Of a stretch of 64,000 nt of DNA, positions 1-11,467 are shown piece after piece. The translations under genes and the position numbers were made by a program. The notes beneath the pieces were generated by a model that made no database searches, was not told the origin of the DNA, and saw only the letters and a program-made list of their open reading frames with translations. Location: positions 6,776,001-6,840,000 of the forward strand of contig CM061098.1 of NCBI GenBank assembly GCA_030770545.1. The letters are read 5' to 3'. The DNA is from Macropodus opercularis. Lineage: Eukaryota; Chordata; Actinopteri; Anabantiformes; Osphronemidae. Every line of letters begins with the position of its first letter. Positions within the stretch are counted from its first letter, which is position 1.

Positions 1-294
1 TTTAAAAGCCCATTTTATGTAAAAGACGCCAGTTAAGTGTTTGCATACATTTAGATAAAAAAAGATGAAATCTTTCAAAACATAGCAGACAATCACACAA
101 CCTGACAAATGGCCTACAACAACTTGTTAAATGTACAGACTTCATAATAAAACAATAATAGTTGTTTCTATGAAAAATAGTACAATTAATATTAACACTA
201 TTTCCTACCCTGTTGTAAAGAAGGCCTGTTAGTTTATATGTGAACACACATTATGACAAACTTCAAGTAAGCTAAGCTAAGGAAATTCCCAAGT
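1..294. other. 3' flank / probable 3' UTR of gpr101
   Basis: AT-rich sequence immediately downstream of the gpr101 stop codon, read on the minus strand. I see no minus-strand AATAAA (TTTATT on the plus strand) in this stretch, so the polyadenylation site is probably beyond the left edge or uses a variant signal. No ORF here is believable. Confidence 0.4.
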
Positions 295-1587
295 TCATGT
301 GCTGTGCAGTGTGAGCTCCTTCTCAGAGCTGATGCTGGTGGACGTGGTTTCTTTGCGGCTGTCCCTCGACCTCCTCTCAAACGTTGGAGAGGAGGACGTT
401 GTGCATTCTGCCCAAGTCTGCAGAGGGACGACTCGGACAGGGTGGGCTCCCGAGCGTCCCTCTGTGGTCGTGAAGCAGCTCTCTACAGCGGAGCTCTGCC
501 TGGGTCGGCCTTGTTTGCAGAAGAGCCCGCAGAGTAAAGCTAAAAATTCTTTCCTCACGCTGCGGTGCATATAACCATAAATGTAGGGGTGTAGACAGCA
601 CTGTAAAAAAAAGAGCACGAGGGAAAGGGAGGACAGCCAGGGTGGGATAGCTGCCCTGGCACTCATAGAGATGGTGTTCAGTATGCTGTAAGGCCCCATG
701 CTGAAAACATATGAGGCCATGATGACGAAAACCACGCGAGCTGCCTTGCAGTGGTAGTGGAAGCGTCTGTGCCTGACTCGAACCGTGTATCCTCTGGCTG
801 AGCTGCGGTCATCAGCCACGCTGCCCTGCTGGACCTGCACCTGCCGCTGAGGACTGCTAGATCCGTGGAAGTCCTGCGGGCAGGACTGAGAGAGCGACTG
901 TGTCTGGATGGGGTGCACGAGAGCGTTCTGCCTCCGAGCTGCTCGGAACACCATCCAGTAACACGCGAGCATGATGAGCACGGGCAGCCAGAAAGAGAAA
1001 GTGGACACTACTGCAGAGTAGGACAGGCTTGAGGACCACACCACCGAGCACACGTTGTGCTGCTGGTCAAAGTCGATGGCTCCCCAGCCGTACAATGGAG
1101 GTGTGCTTTGCAGGAAGCTGAGCACCCAGGTGCAGATGATCAGGTTGGTGCCCAGATGAGGGGTCATGCGTGTGGGATAGGACAGAGGATGGATGATGGC
1201 CAGGTAGCGATCCACAGAGACAATTATAATAGTGTTGACGCCAGCAAATGCAAAAAGGTGCATGAGGACCACCAGGGCCTGGCACAGTCTGGCATCCAGG
1301 GGCCACACACCTGGCACAGTAGTTGCAATAGCAAAGGGCATGACTAATATGGTCTGGAGTAGATCTGCCAGGAGGAGGTTGAGCACGAACCGGTTGGCCA
1401 CATGAAGGAGCTGAGGCTTCCTCTGGAACACCAGCAGAACCACCACGTTGCCAAATAATGACACGCACACAATGACAGATATGAGCACCATCTTCACCAC
1501 ACTGTTGGCAATGGAGGACCAGACTGGGTCCTGGGAGGAACCAGTGAAAACAGGCTCCCAGGGAACATCGGTGCCATTCGCATCCAT
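295..1587 (-). CDS. gpr101: GPR101-like orphan class A G-protein-coupled receptor
   Basis: A 430-residue seven-transmembrane receptor of the plasma membrane. GPR101 is an orphan, known to couple constitutively to Gs and raise cAMP. Seen here: an N-glycosylation site at N4-G-T; TM1 about 31-54 with GN at 46-47; TM2 about 66-90 with LLLAD ending at D75; Cys102 and Cys180 as the likely TM3-ECL2 disulphide; DRY at 126-128; TM4 with W154; TM5 about 191-213; TM6 with MGPY at 298-300 in place of CWxP; TM7 with HPYIY at 333-337 in place of NPxxY. The phrase QRKPQLL, the stretch STPPLYGWG and the TM7 phrase HPYIYGYMH closely match known GPR101. Start choice: the frame stays open 54 nt further upstream, but the first codon there is GTG, so the ATG at 1585-1587 is the real start. 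The third intracellular loop is only about 65 residues, against well over 150 in human GPR101. Cys353 and Cys357 may be palmitoylated. Neighbourhood with zic3 matches human Xq26. The subtype rests on remembered family sequence plus synteny. Confidence 0.85.
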   Translation of the reverse strand: MDANGTDVPWEPVFTGSSQDPVWSSIANSVVKMVLISVIVCVSLFGNVVVLLVFQRKPQLLHVANRFVLNLLLADLLQTILVMPFAIATTVPGVWPLDARLCQALVVLMHLFAFAGVNTIIIVSVDRYLAIIHPLSYPTRMTPHLGTNLIICTWVLSFLQSTPPLYGWGAIDFDQQHNVCSVVWSSSLSYSAVVSTFSFWLPVLIMLACYWMVFRAARRQNALVHPIQTQSLSQSCPQDFHGSSSPQRQVQVQQGSVADDRSSARGYTVRVRHRRFHYHCKAARVVFVIMASYVFSMGPYSILNTISMSARAAIPPWLSSLSLVLFFLQCCLHPYIYGYMHRSVRKEFLALLCGLFCKQGRPRQSSAVESCFTTTEGRSGAHPVRVVPLQTWAECTTSSSPTFERRSRDSRKETTSTSISSEKELTLHST

Positions 1588-3000
1588 ACTGGACGCCTGA
1601 GGGCTCTGCGTTTTGTGTAACAAGAGGCACAGCGAGAGCACGTGTGCCTCAGATCCAGTCAGGTTAGGTCAGTCCCATCTCGACCAGCAGAAAAATAGGA
1701 GAAAAACCAGCTCAGGGTGTCACCGCTGTAAACGGTTGAACCTGGTCCACCTCAACGCGTGGGTTTCATGTTATTCTCAGCTTCTTCTCATCAACACGAC
1801 GTATCACCCACAGCAGGTCAAATCCTGTAGATGTGTCCATGAGTGGCCGGTTCTGGTGAAGATTCGCTGCTCGTCTCTATCGATGGCCGTCCCACCCACC
1901 CACAGGCCTCATTCCCCCGCCAGCCACATCTGCAGCAGGAAAAAAAAGGGACTTGTCTGGCGACAGCAAATGCCGACATCGACAGCAAACGTCCACGCTG
2001 GCAAACGTCGCGGATGACTAATCTGTGAGTGAATAACAACGAGCAGCGACGCGGCGGTTTGCTGGAGGATGCTCCGTGCGCCGCGCTCCTCGTTCCAGCC
2101 CCGGCTCCAGTCAATGGCTCAGCCAACATACGCTGCGCGTCTTCACCCAGCGGGGGTCTCTCATCCACACTAGCGTATCGCTCGCGCGCTGCTCTTTTCG
2201 GATTTCACGGCAGATCAAACATGTATTATTTTATCTGCCTTGATTCCCCTCAACAGCATTAGGCTACTTACGGTCGGGTCTCGTCTCTGAGGTGTCAGGA
2301 AACACACACACACACACACACAAGGACACCTGCGCTGGAATCGCTCGCTGCTGGAGGCTGACACCGGCCTCCCCCTCCCACACGTTTCTGCTTTTACTGT
2401 GAATGCGCACGACTCTTACTGATGCGTTTCTCAGCCCAGCGCTTCGCGGTGAACGCATCAGGTACAAAAACACTTTCCCGTCGCGTTAAATCTGTTGTTT
2501 TCTGTACTGGATGCTCTGTAATGTAACACAACGGAGCAGACGACGGTGCTGAACGACCGTCTAAACACGTTTATCTGTCGCGTTCAGCAACGTGGAGCCA
2601 TGTTCATTTTCGGGTTAGTCTGCTCGTAGGAACAAGCCAATAAGGAACGTAATTAATGAAAGGGCGGCTTTTCAATTTCACAATAAACCCACACGTCTCC
2701 TTGGTGACAAGCGGTAATTGATTCAGACCGGAAACCCTTCACAGGAAGCACTATTATGATGCGAGCCCGTGATTTTGAAGTGTGTGTCGCAACCAATCGT
2801 CTTATGGGGATGTGAAATTGAAACGTCTCAATCATCGCAAACCTGATTGTTTTAAGCCTTTCAGCGTTTTTGGACGCGTCCAAGCCTGAAACTGCATTTT
2901 CACATTGATTCCCAAACAAAGATGCTCTGACCCTAACATCCATTTCTTTCCCAGTCGTTTCTCCTCATTCATCAGATGAATCGTCTCGCCTTCCTCAGAT
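1588..3000 (-). promoter_or_regulatory. CpG-rich upstream region of gpr101
   Basis: CpG dinucleotides are dense from about 1740 to 2640, unlike the AT-rich sequence beyond, which fits the gpr101 promoter and 5' UTR. Read on the minus strand, 1600-1670 holds branch-point-like CTGAC and CTAAC motifs and then AG candidates just before the ATG, so a 5' UTR intron ending near 1597-1606 is possible. No clear TATA box is seen. Confidence 0.4.
2302..2322. repeat. (AC)10 microsatellite
   Basis: Uninterrupted AC dinucleotide run inside the CpG-rich gpr101 upstream region. Confidence 0.95.
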
Positions 3001-4940
3001 GTTTCCTTCCTTTCCCCTCACGTCAGCTCTGATGCCACACAGAGGATACAGCAGAGAATAACACAGCTTTTTAGTTTGTTCCCATGGTCTATCATTAAAT
3101 GAAACTGAAAAACAACCACATGGCACGAAGCGCAGTTTCTTTTCAATAGAAGATATTTTATTATTTTTGCTGTAAACGTTACAAAGCATATCTGCTTCAT
3201 CTGTTCAGACTATTCTTTAGCTTGTGACAATATTAAACTGAAACCCGTAGATTCATTAACGTCTGATGTTGGTGGTGAAAAAGCTTTTACATAATGTCCC
3301 TGCGTGTGGGGACCACGTTTCTGATCAAATAAGCACAACTTTAGAGTGTTCTTGTTTGTATAAACATTTTTGTACCATTTTAATCCTGGAAAAAAAGCTA
3401 CTTTCAGCCTTTTTAGAAAAAAAGACTTAATTAAGATGCACACAAAACAAAAGCAGTGCTACATTGTGCAATCCAATTAGTGTGTTGCTTACATGGCCTA
3501 CTAATCAACACTCGTAATTAGCCATTTTATTTCAAGCCTTTACTCTATCAAAAAGCCTTTTGATGTAACTCGAGCACCCTGTGTTTTAGATTCAGATTCA
3601 AATGAAACGCCGGTGACCACAAAAGGGTGGAGAGATGTTTCCTTGTTTTCCTGTTGAATGCACCGTGGTTCAAAGGGGACCAACAGGCCTGCAGCCGCAC
3701 GGGTTCAACGCTGTCATTCAGCTCGGCTGCCATTCACTGTCACTCACTGACACCTATGGGTCAACACAACAAATCACACAGTGAACAGGAGGAGCTCGTC
3801 CTGCAGGGAAACTGTTTTTAGTTTACAGGATGTTTATCGGCATCACATTCATTACAGAAACAGCAAAGTAAGAATCTTGCATTGTTGTGTTATCACATTA
3901 AAGACAAAGATCAAATTAATGAGCTACCACAGAAAAGTAGAAGCTGCTCTTCAGATGAGTAGCTGCTGGCTCGCTAGCACAGATAGAGACATATATCGAC
4001 TATTACTCTGTCAGTCAGCACATCAACATCCAGCAGCAAGTAAATAGCAAGCAGATGCACGGCAAACACAGCTACTGAGAAATGTTTATGAATAATTACT
4101 AAAGGGGAAGAGATACATATTTTATAGAGGCCCTAGTGACTTAATGTCAAGCCTATGTTTATCAAATAGCCAGAAACAACTTTGGATGAAACTAGACAAT
4201 AGAAGCTATTTTATTGTTTTGTTAAGAATGAACAGATTCTTTGACAAAGGCAAACAGCAAGACACCATCTGTTGGCCTTAAAAGTCATATATTTACTTTT
4301 GAAGGACCACAGCAACAGCCAGCACTGAGGAGAGCATCAGTTAGAGCATTAATTCATTAAACCAATGAAAGGAGTATGTTTGATGAGCTTCATGACTCAG
4401 TCACATTAAACACTCTCTGCTGTTTTAACCGTCCGTGTTTCTTGCTGGGAACCAAACACACTACTCGTCCAGTCTGTGTTTACATCGCAAAGTTTACGTC
4501 AGTTTTGTGAAAGTGTTTCAAGCTGGCCCGAAATTCTGCCAGTGCAAGACAGATTCATGTATGTAAATGTAGGAACTGGTATTAAAAGCTTGTTGGCATG
4601 TTGAATTCATATATCCTTCATTATCCCTAATTCATATCCATATTCCGACAGCATGAAAAGCCCTGCGCGCCTCTGCAGGCAAGCCCCGCGTGTCACACTG
4701 ACGAGATAAGCTTGTGGTGAAGCTATAAGGGCTGTGGTGAAATGAAAGGTACTTTTCCAAGACCAGGATTTTCTTTTGAAATGCCATTTCTTGTCTGTAT
4801 TTATCGATAATCCTTATATTAATTGACAATCTCTATATCTCAGCACAAAAAAACCCTACGGATATTTGACATTAAAGCGATTGCAGAGAAAATTAAGGTC
4901 TTCAACATTTAACATTTGAGCTTTTTGCCATTAACATGTA
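3001..4940. other. Intergenic, no gene seen
   Basis: AT-rich intergenic DNA. Short ORFs on both strands have no recognisable domain and low-complexity composition. No tRNA-like or transposon structure was seen. Confidence 0.6.
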
Positions 4941-4949
4941 GAAAAGATT

Positions 4950-5260
4950 CCAACGTAGTTTTTCCACTTTATATTCAGCTATTTTCCATAGCGATCCAAT
5001 AAACAGATGTTTAATTAGCATTAGATCAAATAATTGCATAGGCTGCAATGAATTGATAATGTCCCCAAGACAACTTCACAATAACTACAAATCATTAATA
5101 TATTCTCTAAATAATTACATGTCCATTTGTTGCATAAATATATAATGAGTGAAATATTTTATTTACACATCTTGCAATTATTAATATGAACTGTTGCAGA
5201 TCTATTGTGCAACACAAAGCAAAACCTTTCGAGACAATGAAGCACTTTACCACTTTAGTA
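4950..5260. promoter_or_regulatory. Candidate enhancer (homeodomain/TCF/POU motif-dense block)
   Basis: Repeat-free AT-rich block. Around 5011-5040 a TTAATTAG homeodomain site, ATTAGATCAAA (TCF/LEF-like) and AATTGCATA (POU-like) lie within 30 bp, followed by further ATTA cores and an ACAAT SOX-type core. This arrangement is typical of conserved developmental enhancers. Conservation could not be tested. Confidence 0.3.
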
Positions 5261-6239
5261 TCACATATATTAGTCTGCATTCATCTGTATTTAGATAAAT
5301 ATTTTGCAATGTACTCATCTACTTATATAAATAAAAAGGTATATATATCCTGAGCATGATGTGACATAATAACAGTGCAGTGCTTGTCTTGCTCTGCAGT
5401 GAGCATAAATATCTAGTAATATGATTACACCCGTTTCAAAATGTTATTTCTACAACACATATTTTTGAACTTTAGAGGAGAGATGTTAATTTGTTTATTC
5501 ATAGAATCTAATTCTTGAAATGTGAGTGAGTTTACTGAATTTGTCTAAAAAAACGTCTTCATCATCATCAGCTCCGTCTCCTGGTGCTTTTAGAGACCTG
5601 GCTGAACACAAGTATGTTCTGTATTTGTTTTTTCTAGTGTCGGTGACATGAAGACTCTTAAACAACATTTGTGTTTGCATGTTTATTTTGTCACGATCAT
5701 CTCCACATGTGTACATAGGCATGTTGAAGCTAAACAAACATATAAATATGATCAGCATGGTTCCAGAAGAGAAGTGTAAATAGAAACGTCTGTAAACAAA
5801 CAGATTGAGAGCAGCCATCACAGCACTGCTCTCTGAAGGGACCCTTTCATTTCATTGCACAATAGCAGTTGTCTCTGAAGCCCAAACAGTTTAGAAGTAA
5901 TTACTAGTGTTTTCCCCAGAAGGTGATTACTTTGCCACACTTGGCAGCCATTGTCACTGGCCGCGCACCACACTCATCAGCCCCACAAAGGGGAGAAGTG
6001 CTCGATTGATGATGAACCCTCTGTGGCTCGGAGAGAATTTAAAAGTACTTGTACAAGGCTCTTTCAGAAGATTAACTTGCAATAAGGGCTACCTGCCATG
6101 GACACATTCCCTGTATTCATGGTGGTGGCACAAAGACTTTTTTAAGAGGGGCACAGCTGCATGAAAGCAAATGGTGAATGGGGATAATGGTCACAAAAGA
6201 CAACAAACCTCAAGTGTAAAGAAATAAAGTGTTTTTTTA
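5261..6239. other. Intergenic, no gene seen
   Basis: AT-rich sequence. A 108-residue minus-strand ORF at 5495-5821 has no recognisable domain or splice context and is taken as chance. The part from 5860 to 6100 is less AT-rich and could be the flank of the next candidate element. Confidence 0.5.
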
Positions 6240-6560
6240 AGATGGGAGACTTCCATTCAGCGCCAGACCATTCCTTCTTTTGACCATTGAGGATCCGGCC
6301 ACTCCACCACCCAAGGCCTCACTCTAATTATTTTAGTACAAGACATGTTATGGTGCAAAGTGGCAAAGAGAGAGCACTCCGGACCAAAGTGCACTTTAAT
6401 TCAATCATTCTTTTTGACAGATTTCCCCTTCAAATGGACGTCACACACCAGTAGACTGGCACAATCGGGAGGCCCCTGGCAAGGCCTCGGGCTTTTCTGG
6501 CAGAGCTAAATAACAGAAATCACATGCACTTGTAGAAATGAGTAAATGCATAAGCAGGTA
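6240..6560. promoter_or_regulatory. Candidate conserved noncoding element
   Basis: Repeat-free block of balanced composition with a CTAATTATTTTAG homeodomain core near 6324. A repeated GTGCAAAG / GTGGCAAAG nuclear-receptor-like pattern lies near 6352-6370. Called on motif density only. Confidence 0.25.
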
Positions 6561-6948
6561 TGAGTTGATGTCTTATTTACTCGCGGGTTTTGCTAAGTCT
6601 TACAACTGCATGAAGAGTTTTGTGTTTTTCTTCATCTGGAAATTGTAGGAATCTTCAAAGGCTGCGAGACGCGGCTACAGGGGCCCAGATCCGATGCCAT
6701 TCATTAAGCAGAGCTCAGCAGAGAGACAGAGAGACTGCATGTGTCCTTGCTTGCCTAAATGTGAAAATTGCTCATGCCATTATTTCAGATGAGAAAGTGG
6801 GAACTGAATGGATTTGCTTTAATATAACAGACATGGGATACCACATACAGAGAGGCAGAGGGGGGGCCAGACTTCATTGCTTTTGCTCACACAGTGGAAA
6901 GGCCCTGACAGGTGTGCTTTTGTATGTCTATGTGCGGATAAGGCACTT

Positions 6949-7058
6949 TGTGTGTGTGTGTGTGTGTGTGCGCGGGTGTGTGTGTTTCTATGGATGTGAA
7001 TAAACACAGACATAAGTTCTGTATGCGTTTGCCTTTGTGTGTGTGTGTGTGTGTGTGC
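6949..7058. repeat. Two (GT)n microsatellites
   Basis: Two GT runs, about 6949-6985 (interrupted by CGCGGG) and 7036-7058, separated by unique sequence. Confidence 0.9.
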
Positions 7059-7550
7059 TAAGCCTCTCCACGTTGTGCCGCCTCTCCCTGGTGAAGAGAG
7101 AGGCCTTCTCACTTCTTCTTGAACTGGCCTTATAGCAGGCCAGAATTCACTGCTGACCTTGGCAAGACTCCGAATAACTGATGCTGAAATGAGAGCAAGA
7201 GACGCCAAAGCAAGTGGTAGTTTAATAAGAAAAAAATGTCAACAGAGCTGGTAACTAGCCTTCTGTGGTCTGCCCCGTTCGGATTAATTCGAAAGTGCTC
7301 AAGAAAGTCATCGCTTCCCACCTGCATCGTGGATTCTTGGTAAGAACATTTAAATTATCTGGTGTAACATTTTAAACCGCTCAGCATTTCCCCAGTTTTA
7401 GTAGAAAAACAACAATGATGCTTGTGGATTTATAGAAGCCTGTTTTGCCAACATGATCGTGCAGTAACTGGAACCTACACAGAAACATCTGAGGAAGTAT
7501 CAGCGCTTTAATCTTGATGTCAGTGCCATAGTCAGTGGGGTGAATGACAT

Positions 7551-7566
7551 TCAAGGTCAGAGGTCA
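7551..7566 (+). promoter_or_regulatory. Perfect DR1 nuclear-receptor element
   Basis: Two exact AGGTCA half-sites in direct orientation with one base between them, the first preceded by TCA to give TCAAGGTCA, the extended half-site of NR5A/ERR-type monomers. DR1 elements bind RXR heterodimers, HNF4 and COUP-TF (NR2F) proteins. Exact match on all 12 core positions; function is inferred. Confidence 0.55.
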
Positions 7567-7770
7567 CCTCACCTAATTTAGTGATGAAGGATGAGATCAG
7601 GGACTAATCCTAAATCTGAATCTGGGTAAGGTTTTTCTTGCCCGTCCGTTGTTAGGGGTTGACAGGCAGTTTGGTGTATAAGTTGCAATTTGCTTCTTTT
7701 TAACTAAATTCTCAAAAAGACGTTTTCCTGTTCTGTGGCAGCTGGACCTTGATGTCGTTTTTAACTTCGA

Positions 7771-7784
7771 CCACTAGATGTCAG
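7771..7784 (+). promoter_or_regulatory. CTCF-like motif
   Basis: CCACTAGATGTCAG differs from the CTCF core CCASYAGRKGGCRS at one position (T for G in the GGC). That position matters for binding, so this is weak on its own. It lies between gpr101 and the desert, where an insulator would make sense. Confidence 0.25.
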
Positions 7785-9600
7785 GGTTTGACTAGTAACG
7801 GTGCATTATCCTGCCCCCACCCCCTGCAAACTTCACCAGCACCTGAGGGGGAAACTTGTGAGTAGCCTACACATGGTGTGACAGCTTCCCCAGGAAGCTT
7901 GGGTGACATTTGCCTCACTTAATGACACAAGCTAATTAATCATTAGCTGTCCCAGAGGTATTGCTGTTAGAGAGGCTTTGTCGTGCCTCTCCCCAGTAGG
8001 GGGTCCCAGCCTCAACATGTTATGTATGCATAACTGCCTCATCCCACGCTACAACATCTTAATTCTGTCCCGTGTTGCTGGTGTGACGGAACTACACTCG
8101 TTCTTTCTCAACCCTTCATCGCGGATAAAGTATAATCGTCTGAGAGATAGAACACCTTCATATTTCTCCGCTTGTTGCATGAAACACAGTTTGCCATGAG
8201 GTCTCTTTCCCTGTTTTACGTCAGGCTTAGCCAGTAGTGCAGAGGAGAGGTTTTATTGATGGATGACTGAGCAGACGAGGGGACGGGGGCTTAGATTTGC
8301 TGCACCAACGATTTTAACTACATCACTTCATCAAGGCCCAAGAGAAGCATTCACAGACGTATCAAATGAATGCGAGACTGAGGTGGCTGACGTCTTTCAT
8401 TGTCGTTTATCTCTAATGAGGCGCTGGTTAAAGTCTGGTTTCTTTCTGTGACACGTTCTATGACAGGACGTTGGAAATGTAAGAGAAGATCAACCTCTAA
8501 CCGAAACCAAAGCTGTGGCTCTGCTTGGGTAAACTGAAGGTGATAGGATATTTGAAATTTGAGTGCATGTGTACATGAACCCAAGCTAACAGGGTCGTGT
8601 GGGTTGCGAGTAATTATCTCTCTGGGGCGAAACTCGCTCTAGCTGGGCTTTGAGTCCTGCAAGAATGTGCGAGAAGCCTTTGTGAATTATGGAGAAAATG
8701 AAATGTGCCCTCAGTATGTGTTTGTGCCCCCTCAGCATCATTATCTTCCCTCCCCCACCGGGTCCTAGTCTTGTTGCGTACTGGGGGCTACAGGTGATGC
8801 GCTCAGGCTCCCTCTTCACCCAGCAGAGAGGAGTGTGGGGTAGTACACGTGTACACGGGGCCACTGGGGGCACCCGCTGATGAGGACCTGGGCTGCAGGA
8901 GGGCTTTGAAAAATGCTGGAGGTTTGGGATGAGCCTCAGTGAACCCTTGGGATGTTGTGACCCTTGACACCTGCTTTTTGGCCCCTGTGCTTTGTTCTGT
9001 GACCTTAGAATGATATGTAAGTCTGAAAAAGACACATCACAGCCAAGCCAGAAAGTTTCACTTGGGCAGGTTGCAGTAGTGAGTCATCAAACAACCGCAA
9101 ACCGAGATTTCTGAATGCTCCTTTCTCTTTCTATTTGTAAGTCCTTTTTTCTTCTTTGATGATTATTATATATGGTTCATCTGTAGTGACTTTGCATGCA
9201 AGTAGAAGCTCCCACATCAGAAACAATCCTTGTACTCCAAAAACCCCTGTTTGATATATTACATTTCATGCGAGCACCCACTTATTGATATGCAAAGGAC
9301 TTCTAGGTGAGGCTTTAACACCCCTGCTCTGCCAGGTGCCATTTAATACCACTTGGATACACACACGATCCTTCATTTCCACTCTAATCACGGGAAAGAT
9401 TCCGGTAAGCTGTGGGCCGCCATTGTAATTCTGCCAGTACACGAAAAACACAGGCCTGTACATCTTACGGCAAAGATGTAAAGCAAACTTGAATTTTGAG
9501 CGATGTCTGTAAAACAAACACGGGTCTCTGAGTAAACCCGTCCTGCAAAGATGAGAGCGGCTGAGGCACATTTATATGCTATTATTGTGCTCACACTATG

Positions 9601-11300
9601 TCACCTTGATGAAGCTCTACATGACTTTGTTTTTGCTGGTACATTTAAAATGAGGCCTGCTAAAGAGAATCTTTGGTGCAAGACATCTAAGCCTTGACCT
9701 TGTGGGTAAAGGCATCGTTTTCACAACCCCGGCAGGAGGCCTTTGGACACGACACATGAAGAACCGAGAAGACAACTCTTCCGGCTACAGAAGCGTGCGC
9801 AGAACCTTTCAGATGCAAAGATGAATCTGCTGCCATGTTTGTCTGTGTCTCTGGCTTGGAAAACACCGGGGCGTGTCCCTCCTGTGGGAACCCCATCTGC
9901 AGACCTAAAGTGATGGCACCACCCTTTCCGCCGTACCCATCATGTTTCACTGTCAGCAAGTCAAACACACGCGCATGCACATTCTGTACCCATTTGCACA
10001 GGGACACACACACACACACTCTTATCTGGGAGAAGGCTGTGCAAATGTACCTGACACTAGCAATGTTTGCGCCCTGCAACGTATTTAGCAATGCACACAG
10101 GTCCCATCTCAGCAGGAGCCCGCAGGAAACAGATGAGGTTTGTCAGTTTGATCAGGAACCACAGCCTACCTATATCTGCCGTGCATCGCACTAACACTGC
10201 CAGCTGAGCTTATTAACAATGAATCAAGTCATTTCATGTGGCACTTGAAAGACCCCTCCTCCTGGTTTCTAACGGAGACAGCCCGTCTTCCTGCCTCTAT
10301 CATGCTACACGCGTGAAATGGACAACAAGTCGTGGACTGGTACCAGGACCTTTAGCAACATTTGTTTACTCATCAACTTGTTTATTGTGCATCAAAGTGA
10401 GGCAAACTTTTCTGCTCACCTCCTTTTGCAGTCCAGGTGTCTTAGTCGTAGCCCTTTCATGATATCAGGAGGTGGGGCTAGGCGTTGCGTGTGATTCTCT
10501 ATCTCAAGGAACCCCGCAATTACATCTGGCACAACTCTGCATGAAGTAACGCTTTATAAGCCTTTGTGCATCGGGGCTTTGAAGAACCGCGGCCTTCTAT
10601 AAGTTTGCTTTTTGTCCCCCCTTCTGTTGTACAGCTCCCCAAATCTCCCCCCATCCCCCAGCCCAGGACAGAAGACAGAATGTGATGTGTCGTCTCTCTT
10701 TCCACACAAAGCCTCAGTGCATTGGACACACCTTGGACGCCACAAAGGATGAAAAGCACAACGAGGCTTGGACACGCAGGACCACGCTGCCAAGCCCGAT
10801 AAAGACGCTTCAAAAGTCGAGCAGCAAACAGTGGCCTTCTTCTCTTCTGCTCTATTCTTTTCCTTCCCAGGGCCTTGCATTAAAACAGAAAACAGAAAGA
10901 GAGGCTGACTGAGTAAAAAAACGTTTTGGTCTTCTGTATTTTTACCTGCATGGGACTTACACATGTGGTTTTGGGTAATGTTGTGTCTACAGCGGAGTAG
11001 ACGGTGTAAATGTGCGTGTAAACATGAAGATTAACATTTGTATGTCTGGTTTGGGTATGAGTGCAGGATTAACCAAAAACATCCCAGCTTTGAAGCAGCC
11101 GGCCCCTCAATAAACTCTGCTGCCCAATCTCCAATCCCCTTGTCTGTTCAGCCGTCTCGTCCAGTAGGATCCTGCCCTTTAGGCACCATTTTGGACGACT
11201 CTACGTGTCCTTACGTGTTTAGGTTCGCTGCAGTCATTTTCACACCTTTCCACAAATTAACCATGTGGATTTGAATGTTTTTTTACTACTTGAATTCAAG
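9601..11300. other. Intergenic, no gene seen
   Basis: Mixed-composition intergenic sequence. A short (AC)n sits near 10008-10018. The 10520-10964 minus-strand and 9687-10194 ORFs overlap each other on opposite strands and show no domains. Confidence 0.5.
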
Positions 11301-11417
11301 ACAATCAAGAGCGCCGCCAGTGTTGCTGTGCTTTGCTTTTCTCCCTCCTAATTTTTGCCCCTTGTTAGTACACAAAACTCACTAGACGTCATAAAACATT
11401 ACTTTTCGCCGGTGTGG

Positions 11418-11467
11418 CCCTCCTCCCTCCTCCCTCCTCCCTCCTCCTTCCTCCTTCCTCCTTCCTC
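11418..11467. repeat. Polypyrimidine tract of CCTCCCT-type repeats
   Basis: Pure C/T tract built from TCCCTCC units decaying into TCCTTCC. The minus strand reads as repeated GGAGGGA, able to form triplex or quadruplex structures. Confidence 0.85.

Larger units (their letters stand above)
7060..9600. other. Intergenic segment with nuclear-receptor and CTCF-like sites
   Basis: No coding gene. It holds the perfect DR1 at 7554-7566 and a CTCF-like match at 7771-7784, described separately. The ORFs in 7978-9035 lack recognisable domains. Confidence 0.5.

Noticed and set aside
1067..1630. 187-codon minus-strand ORF inside gpr101
   Set aside because: Out-of-frame shadow of the receptor coding sequence.
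1588..1641. Eighteen-codon N-terminal extension of gpr101
   Set aside because: It begins with GTG rather than ATG and has no receptor-like features; the ATG at 1585-1587 is the better start.
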